Source: Tethya wilhelma (Eukaryota; Porifera; Demospongiae; Tethyida; Tethyidae). From it: a stretch of 64,000 nucleotides of DNA. The notes below the pieces were generated by a model. That model ran no database searches. It saw nothing but the letters and a program-made list of their open reading frames with translations, and had not been told where the DNA came from. The stretch lies in the NCBI GenBank assembly GCA_964030475.1, contig CAXIPT010000002.1, positions 4,217,885 through 4,281,884 on the forward strand. Reading direction: 5' to 3'. Made by a program: the position numbers and the translations under genes. Of the stretch, positions 52,001 through 64,000 are shown one piece after another. Positions within the stretch are counted from its first letter, which is position 1. Every line of letters starts with the position of its first letter.

Positions 52001-53034
52001 ATTTAGAACTTGTATCCCAAACAAGTTTCAACTCAGCAGTCCTGAAGAGGAAGCATTGAAACTTTCTTGTGATGCATATTTGGCATCCAAAGGTGACATG
52101 TATGCTGATGAACGAATCATGAGAAGTGTTAATGGAGAAATCGTATCAGATACAGAATCTGATAACCCTGATGATTATGTCAGAATATCAAAAACTACTA
52201 GTGAAGATGGTAAGGCTTTAATACAGAAGAAAAGACAAGCTATTCAAAATCGTGCCAGGCGTCATCGTGCCAAATTAATAGCTCAGCAGAGATTTTTGTC
52301 CCGAAGAATTAGCAAAAAGATCAGTCGGATATTAACTGAATGTCCAGATATTGGGAAAACTATGGAAAAATTCGTTGAGGACCATAGTGTTGGTGCAGAT
52401 GCTTGGCGTAGGACAGGAGTCCTCACGTTTGATGGGAATGCTAACTTAAAATCCAAAGTTACTTATCGAAAAATCCAGCAACACTTACAAAGTGTGTACA
52501 ATAGATCTTTTTCTTATGGTTCTGTAATTGAGCTCTGTGTGGCCAGAAACAAAAGGAAGAAGAGTGCTCAGAGGTACAAAGGTGTTGCCCAAATTACTAC
52601 ACGCCGTGCACGAAAAGGCTTCTCCTTGAGATATAACCCTGACAAACATTGGAGTCAGGCATTATACAAAGGACTCAACAAACTTCAGTATGAGGATGGA
52701 AGAAATATATTGAATCTTAATAGAGATGACGCCACCGGCTTCCGTCTTGATACTTTAACCACTTGCAAACAATTTTCAACACCAGCTGTGCAGGGTAGAG
52801 ACAACCTTACCACAAGGACAGACTATGTCAATAAATATAATTCCACATTACAAACTACATCTTACTATTTCTCATCAACTGAGACTACACAAGAGGTGTG
52901 TGTAGGGATAGTGAAAGCAGTACCACTTCACAACAAAAACCCTACACAGCATGTTTGTGATCTTTGGATGTTATCATCACTTCCGGAATTACAAGCTGTT
53001 TTCTTCAACCTATCAATCCTACAAGGTAATGGTT

Positions 53035-53076
<42 letters not shown>

Positions 53077-53406
53077 TGTGTTATTAATGTATCAAACTTC
53101 CTTGTTTCTTCAGACTCACCTGTTAGACCCTCGTCAGCGTCTACTGCTGGACACTCGTCACAGTCTACTGCTGGACCCTCGTCAGTGTCTACTGCTGGAC
53201 CCTCGTCAGTGTCTACTACTGGACCCTCGTCGCAGTCTACTGCTGGACCCTCGTCAGTGTCTACTACTGGACCCTCGTCGCAGTCTACTGCTGGACCCTC
53301 GTCGCAGTCTACTGCTGGACCCTCGTCAGTGTCTACTGCTGGACCCTCGTCGCAGTCTACTGCTGGACCCTCGTCACTTACAGCTGGGGAAAGAGCTGGG
53401 GAATGA
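49091..53406 (+). CDS. transposase-like gene with possible splice switch (short and long products)
   Basis: Probably from a mobile element; exact superfamily not recognised. Exons 49091-49249, 49352-49537, 49618-49713 and 49837 onward encode [20 protein letters not shown], then an [20 protein letters not shown] segment that may be PB1-like, then a helical region ending [13 protein letters not shown]. If exon 4 runs on, it stops at 51034-51036 after a basic coiled coil ([20 protein letters not shown]) and Ser/Pro repeats: 546 residues. If donor AAAAG|GTAAAA (50080/50081) is spliced to acceptor TTTTAG|ACAGG (51036/51037), the frame continues in phase into a 1989-nt exon (51037-53025). That exon carries [40 protein letters not shown] and [14 protein letters not shown], whose DD pair resembles a DDE transposase start. 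A last exon, 53114-53406, would encode STAGPSS repeats. The C-terminal catalytic part appears missing. Confidence 0.68.
53041..53074. repeat. CA microsatellite in last intron of transposase-like gene
   Basis: A pure CA tract 15 bp after the donor at 53026. Like other CA tracts here it could conceal a collapsed join. Confidence 0.8.
53138..53376 (+). repeat. 24-bp coding minisatellite (STAGPSS units)
   Basis: About ten units of TCTACTGCTGGACCCTCGTC plus AGTG or GCAG, each eight codons long, reading STAGPSS(V/Q) in frame with the preceding exon. The opposite strand is also open (DEGPAVD units). The array ends abruptly at the stray cathepsin exon. Confidence 0.9.
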
Positions 53407-53485
53407 ATGGCTACCTCTACATGAGTCGTAACCGTGACAACAACTGTGGAATTGCTACCTCTGCTAGCTACCCTGTCGTCTGAAT
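53386..53485 (+). pseudogene. stray copy of cathepsin 1 last exon
   Basis: CTGGGGAAAGAGCTGGGGAA to the stop TGA is identical to 25233-25332. Identity begins at the acceptor (CTTACAG) and continues about 34 bp past the stop to the base before the N at 25369. No other cathepsin 1 exon precedes it: the transposase-like gene and minisatellite lie immediately upstream. It is either the residue of a cathepsin 1 gene replaced by the element or an assembly splice. Confidence 0.88.
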
Positions 53486-53519
53486 CCACAGCTGCTAGTT
53501 GAACTTTGAACTCTAGTAT

Positions 53520-53885
53520 ACTTGACTCATAATAGTTGTGTATTTATAGCGAAAATATTTATAATTAATATTATGTTTATGGTGATTTTTTTCACTTTGG
53601 AAAAAAGACACTTTTATTTGTAAACTTTACATGTTTCATTCACCAAACCGCATGCCTCATGGGACCAGTCTGTATGTGGGGGTCACTTTTTTTTTCCACA
53701 CATACATCACCTGATCACTGTGACCATGGCTACATACATGCCTGAGCAGCTTATCTAAACCTCAAAATGGTTTATTACACAAATAACTGTGGGATGCACA
53801 CTGGGAGTGTATTCATAACAATAATATGGCACCTGACAGGCATGTGACACTGTCAGCTTAGAGGTAGCTAGATAAGGCAAACAAG
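53520..53885. other. intergenic region upstream of cathepsin 2
   Basis: Short AT-rich spacer. No gene was seen. The cathepsin 2 promoter should lie here, but no clear TATA box was identified. Confidence 0.5.
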
Positions 53886-55810
<1,925 letters not shown>

Positions 55811-56229
55811 GGGGTAAACCCTGTTCATCAGTTAGATTACCGAACCATGATTGTACAGTGTCATACATATTATATACTATAACCACTAACTAGTAGTCTA
55901 GGCCAACAATTAATGTTAATTAACTGATCCTCTGTACATGATAATGTAATTGACTTGCTCTCTCTCATTGTATATACACTTTGAACTTTAATAAAAATTA
56001 CTAATTTAATTGACTCCTATAATAATTAATTTTAGTATTCTTCGCTAACGATTGATTCAGATTGTCCTCATATAACTACTCATAAAAACAGCACTCTATA
56101 TCGTCCAATCAATGAATGTTATGTAATCAGTGATAATATGCATTATGTCCTAATATATATGTTTTATATAAATACTCCGGCTGTGTTACCATGGCAACTG
56201 ATCTGGTGGTGGATTTAACTGACATTACA
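55811..56229. other. convergent gap between cathepsins 2 and 3
   Basis: About 420 bp between two convergent stop codons. It holds the polyadenylation signal of cathepsin 2 (55990-55995). Otherwise AT-rich with no gene. Confidence 0.6.
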
Positions 56230-59101
<2,872 letters not shown>

Positions 59102-59962
59102 GGCTAGCTCAGTAGCATTATGCGCCGACGGTGAAGGTCAAAGGTCAATGGCCGTGCGCAACTTGCTCACGTGAGCTAATCGGGAGTTTGCGCATGCGCA
59201 TTAGTGTTCCGAACTTGAAACTTGTGTCGGAAAGATTGATACTAAAATTAACAGATATCGTAGCTTGTTTTTATGTGTTGAACGATAATTAATAATAATA
59301 ATAATAAGTGAGAGTATAAGAATTGATATGAAAAAGTGTGCAAATAAACCACAATACAACATTTCACATTCAGAGGTCAAGTCAGAGTCAGAGAGTATGA
59401 GACGAGAAATGGTCCAGAGCTGTCTTGGCACTGCAGGAGACACACACACACACAGGAAACAAAATGGCAGTCATTATTATTACGCATGTAAATAGAAGGC
59501 ACACAAAACAATGAATTGTGTGGTTGAAGAAACACTCATTTCTGATATTATATGAAAGTGAAAAAACATTAGAAATGTAATGAGAACATTGGAATGGCAA
59601 AATCATAAAAAGTAAGCAAACAAGATAGGAACAGTGTTTAGATTGAGTGATGAGTTCATTTCTGTGTGCTGGCCTAATGGTGGCTTGTATGAAACAAGCA
59701 TCCAAAATTCCTCTCTTTTATAGAACCCGTCTCTTTGACCTTCTTCAAAAACTTCAAAATGCCTCTGTCTTATGACATATCCCTTAGCTCAATGACATAT
59801 ATAGTGGACACAGGAATGAACTCAATCTGATCGCCGTTCCCATCTTGTTTGCTTGGAATAATAAAATTTTATACAGTGAAGTTTGAACTTAACACCAGTA
59901 CAAAATGTGACACTGGTTTGGCTAAACGTCTGACAGGCCATTATCCCACTAGCTATAGTGAC
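59102..59962. other. region between cathepsin 3 start and ARMC8 stop
   Basis: About 860 bp. It should contain the cathepsin 3 promoter at the left (CpG-containing, 59130-59215) and the 3' UTR of ARMC8 at the right. No other gene was seen. Confidence 0.6.
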
Positions 59963-61603
59963 TCACTGCTGTTGAAGACTCCATGTCTCTTTCAACTCTA
60001 TTTTCTGCAGCGCTAGTTTTAGACCAACCTCCTCCAGACGATTCTGCCTCAGGGTATAGTCTGTACACATAATTGACATCATTATTACATCATCTGTAAT
60101 AGAAGTACCTTAGCCAAGCTGTTTAAAAATGACATCATCATTACATCATTTATAATAGAGTACATAATTATATACCTTTGTGGGAAGTGTCTGCTAAGGA
60201 ATTCATCAGTTTACATGCACTCAGTAACACAGGGGTGGACCGACTGTTGCGCTGTGTGTGAGTGTACAATATGGTATCATTGTTTCTATTTAATGCACAC
60301 CATCCCTAACTGATGGGCATTAATTAGAACCACCCACGTACCATGACTCCACACACACACTGTAGGAGGTCTCTGGATCTCAAGATGACATCGCCACTCT
60401 GAGTGGAGGACTCGCTGATGTTCACTAACACACACATCATCTGTTCTACCACTTCAACGGTAGGATTTGCCTGGAACAGCGTCACCATGGTAACCATTAC
60501 ACTGTTGCCATGGTTACTCATTAATGAATTGGCTTCGTCTTTGTTCTGCATTAGATTGACTAACAGCCCCAGGGCCTTCATCAGCAGCTGATGGGAGGGG
60601 GTGGAGGGAGAGAGGAAACTGGAGGGAGAGAAACGACCTTCACAAAAATACAATACCTCATTTCAGTTAATAATGATTGGGCAGTGGTGCAAATCCTTAT
60701 TTTATATGAGCACATTATTGGACTGTAACTCAGCCTAGGAAGGTCGTATGAAGCTGGGACTAGTACCATTGCGATCAGCTCAAAGAGATCTTTCAAATGA
60801 AATGGTTTATTGCCAGATTTAAATTTTGACTATTATCACCAAAACTATGGATTATAGCCTTTGGTAAAGTGTGATATTTGTCAAAAATGGTGATTTCCCA
60901 AAATTTATAATAAACCACATCATTTTAAAGCTCTCTTTGAGCTGATTGCAATGGTGCAAGTCACAGCTTCATACGACCTTCCTAGACTGAGATATTATTA
61001 ATAATATTCTGAGAGTATACTTGGGAAAATCCTTACCTGTGTAGCTATGAAAAGAACCAGCAATATCTCAGTCTAGAATTTTGACGACCCTTTACCAGGC
61101 TAGGCAGAAATGTATCTTTGAAAAGAACTAGCAAATATCTCAGTCTAGGAAGGTTGTATAAAAGTGTGACTTGCACCACTGTAATCAGCTTAAAGAGATC
61201 TTTCAAATGGAATTTTTAATTTTGAAAATCCATTTAGTAAGCATTTTGACGACCCTTTACCAGGCAGGCCTGACGACCCTTTACCAGACATACCTGAACA
61301 GTCTATCATAGGTGAAGAGTCTGACAATCTCTTCTCTGACTTCATTGCTACATTGATAAGCTGCACTCTGATGATGTAATAATGACATCATTATTAATAT
61401 AAAAAATAAACAGAGGATATAGCATACATAAACCTACCATGAATGCCCATACTGCATTTAGTTGGATCATGTGATTGTCATGTGATGTCAGCGATGCCAG
61501 CACATCTAATGCACCACCTTCAACAAGTTTCTAAAAACACACACATATAATTGGACCGGCTAATAAGAACATTTAGTATTAAAGAAACATAGAGCTATTG
61601 TTG

Positions 61604-61647
<44 letters not shown>

Positions 61648-64000
61648 CCTCCCTCACCTGTCTGCTGGGAGAGAAGTCCAAGAGGAAGTTACACATGACT
61701 CCACTGGACACCAGCAGACATTCCTCATCTCTCAGGGACAACATGGACAGACATGGCTTCCACAGCTCCCAGTCGGCTAGGTTGGTACGAAGGAGCTTTG
61801 TGGACCGAGACAAACTGTGGAGACACCTAACAATGGATGAGAAAGAGAATATTGTAAAATAACAAATTTTGCATTTATTAGTAGAATTGTATTTTAGAAG
61901 AACTAGTATCTATGGCAACAGTAAAGTACACAAAAGCAGAGAAATTTCTTAACAAACACACGACCATTTTCATCCTGACCTGCTGTAACTATTACAAAGA
62001 AATATTCTACAAATAATACTGAATACCAGGCCTAAACAACAGTGGCACAAAAAGGCACATGTAAAACACAGCCATGTTCATCCAGATTAACAATAAGAAA
62101 GAAATAGCTTAAAACAACACTATAGAGAAAGGCACACATTACAAGATCATTTCCTCCTGACCCCTGACCTCTGACCTGACTGCTGCGATCCTGACATTGA
62201 CGTTGTCCCCATTGAGTGCCAGAGAGAGGCTCTTCAACAGACCCCTCTCAGAGACTATCTTGTAGCGTATCTCCTCCCGACTCATGGCCAGAGAGGAGAG
62301 AGAGAGGAAGACATTCTCACAGAGACCGTCAAACAACTCCAGGTCCCTCTCTTGGATGATGTCATCGCGCTCATCGGGACGCTGGGAGAGGCACTCCACC
62401 AGTGACGAGATGAGGTGGTCCGAGTCGGCTGCCAACTGCTGGAGGTCAGGGTTCATCTGGGTCAAATAGGCTGCGAGGGTGAGGGAATAGTATGATGTAA
62501 TAATGATGTAATGGTAGCTAACAAAAATACACTGCAATAATAGGGTGTGAATAGTAGATATAGGAATGGCAATGGTATGATGTAATCATGATGTAATGTC
62601 AATAAATGGTAGCTAATTAATAGGGTGTAAAGTATGGTGTGTTGAATTTGCTAACAATTTTTTTATCTAAGTTATTTTAACCTTTCTAAGCGTTTTTTTT
62701 TATCTAAGCGATTTTTTTTATCTATGTATCAAAGCCGTTTTAATCAAGGGCTAGGCTAAGAGTTTAAGGGCTGGAGCTAGGGGCTAGGGCTTTGTCGAGC
62801 TAGGGCTAGGGCTTTGATGAAATTTTCCCCCTAGCCTCTAGATCCAGCCCCTAGCCCCAGCCGCAGCCCTTATCTTAGCCTAGCCTTAGCCTTAGATTTG
62901 GAAAAAAAAAATACATAGATGAAAATGGCTTAGCCCTAGCCCTAGCCTTAGCTTTAGACTTGGAAGAAAATCACTTAGATGAAAATGGCCTAGACTAAAC
63001 CACTTAGACAAAAGGTTTAGATGAAAATGGCTTAGATGACTTTGGAAATCCCTTAGAAGGGGTTAAAAATAGCTTAGATACAAAATCTGGTTAGCAAAAT
63101 CAGTTTGAACCTTCGGGGCCACCATAGATGCAATGGTGTGATGCAATAATGATGTAATGTTAAAAGAAAAAATGAGGGTGCAAATAATACATGTAACAAT
63201 AGCAATGATGTAATATAAAAAATTTTCATGCTAACAAACCTAGTGAACCGATTGCATCTGAGCGAACATTGACCTCCAAGTCTTTCTTGCAGAGTCGGAC
63301 GAGAGCTGGTAGCACTTTTAATGTAATTATGGAACTGTTGCCATGGATACCACCAGCTCGGTACAAATAGGATAAGCTATTAATGAGAAAATTTCGATAT
63401 TTCTTTCCATAAATAATCGGGAAATTGTCACAAATATTGTACCATTTAGCAGCCGCCAATTTGGCCTCATTGCTATGACTACTTGACAGTACTTTAGTTA
63501 CCATGACGACTAAGGAATGATTATTAAACGAAGCTACATTAAGAGAAAGAAAACAATGATGTCATAGTGATGTAATAAGGGTTTTTCTCCTACCATACCT
63601 TCCGTGACTAGTTGAGCTGTTTGTTTGTTCTCATAGACAACTGAAGCAAGGCACAGCAGAGAAGGCTGGAGGATCTGGGGGGGGTTGAGACATCAGGAAA
63701 TGATTTGCAAATTATGTGTGTATGTGTGTGTGTATGTGTGTGTGTGTGTGAGGACAGTGACTAGCTATTATTCAGAATTTAGCTCCCTGTTGAACATTAG
63801 TGAGTGAGTGTATATACCTTGGTGACGTTTGAATGTACACACTCGGCCAGCGTCCCTATCACACCATGGGCACACAGCAAATTCTGGTGCTCCATACTCT
63901 GTACATTAAAACATTACATTATTATGATGTAATATCAATAAAACATTACATCATTATGATGCAACATGAAATCAGTTTGACCTTTGTACCTGACAGGCCT
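59963..64000 (-). CDS. ARMC8: armadillo-repeat protein ARMC8, GID/CTLH E3 ligase subunit (partial, 5' end off window)
   Basis: ARMC8 is the scaffold arm of the CTLH ubiquitin ligase (yeast GID5) that recruits substrate receptors. Exons in transcription order: 64000-63990 (partial), 63898-63818, 63674-63599, 63533-63240, 62470-62176, 61826-61658, 61530-61438, 61367-61294, 60618-60342, 60251-60176, 60060-59963. Diagnostic stretches: VRCLHSLSRSTKLLRTNLAD (animal ARMC8: VRCLHSLSRSVQQLRT), LWKPCLSMLS, VSSGVMCNFLLDFSPSRQ, LVEGGALDVLASLTS, QLNAVWAFM, LMKALGLLVNLMQNKDEA, VEQMMCVLVNISESS. The acceptor before 60618 was chosen because it alone keeps phase (SFLSPSTPSHQLLMKAL). The C-terminus NRLEEVGLKLALQKIELKET is shorter and diverged from vertebrates. 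All exons seen are helical armadillo repeats with no added domain. Confidence 0.92.
60721..60996. mobile_element. long-TIR foldback element (ARMC8 intron)
   Basis: The clearest copy of the family: the left arm GACTGTAACTCAGCCTAGGA through AGGTCGTATGAAGCTGGGAC mirrors the right arm CACAGCTTCATACGACCTTC to CTAGACTGAGATATT. The arms are about 85-90 bp around a short AT-rich loop. A half copy lies at 61130-61211. Confidence 0.85.
62645..63110. repeat. large foldback region with GGGCTAGGGCTT repeats (ARMC8 intron)
   Basis: Outer arms TTTGCTAACAATTTTTTTAT CTAAG and CTTAGATACAAAATCTGGTT AGCAAAA are inverted. Inner arms are rich in GGGCTAGGGCT (62740-62815) and its inverse CTAGCCCCAGCC/CTTAGCCTAGCC (62830-62965). 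Many TTAGATGAAAATGGC units follow. It has the look of an expanded foldback transposon. Confidence 0.75.

Noticed and set aside
62740..62965. Interstitial telomere repeats
   Set aside because: Units are GGGCTA/CCTTAGCC mixtures and inverted, not uniform TTAGGG arrays.

Overview
This is a eukaryotic, animal-type nuclear window. Genes are split into many short exons with GT-AG introns, introns are mostly 60-500 bp, and CA/CT microsatellites are abundant. Gene content is metazoan: MICU1, MCU, Bicaudal-C, UBXN8, CHCHD1, ARMC8 and several cathepsin L-like proteases. Compact genes, many cathepsin L-like genes and a transposase-like family I associate with early-branching animals suggest a sponge or another early-branching metazoan. 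That placement is an inference from style and content, not a proof.

Layout: 1-330, last exon of SPT4 (+). 520-4875, MICU1 (-), head-to-head with MCU (+, 5006-8399), only 130 bp between start codons. 8714-14259, Bicaudal-C (+), with one exon broken by a CA microsatellite. 14626-16118, UBXN8 (-). 16.2-20.76 kb, a higher-order tandem repeat array. 20810-25368, a block holding the terminal exons of an unrecognised gene plus a complete cathepsin L with two alternative last exons. 25370-34645, a block with an orphan isovaleryl-CoA-dehydrogenase-like last exon and two secreted cysteine-rich paralogues. 34647-64000: the second cysteine-rich gene again, CHCHD1 (-), a third cysteine-rich gene, the 5' seven exons of the unrecognised gene, a MITE, a transposase-like gene with a possible splice switch, a stray cathepsin last exon, cathepsin L number 2 (+), divergent cathepsin number 3 (-) and ARMC8 (-, runs off the right edge).

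Three single N bases (20809, 25369, 34646) mark contig joins. Blocks on either side share near-identical sequence: 33.4-34.6 kb repeats at 34.7-35.9 kb, and both ends of 20810-25368 match 46.3-46.76 kb and 53.38-53.52 kb. The 20.8-25.4 kb block therefore looks like an alternative haplotype or misplaced piece of the 46-53 kb locus. The 8-exon unrecognised gene becomes complete and in frame only when exons from 40.9-46.6 kb and 21.5 kb are combined.

Functionally, the clearest unit is the mitochondrial calcium uniporter pair. The pore subunit (MCU) and its EF-hand gatekeeper (MICU1) are transcribed divergently from one very short shared promoter region. The other clusters are tandem families: three cysteine-rich secreted proteins and three papain-fold proteases.
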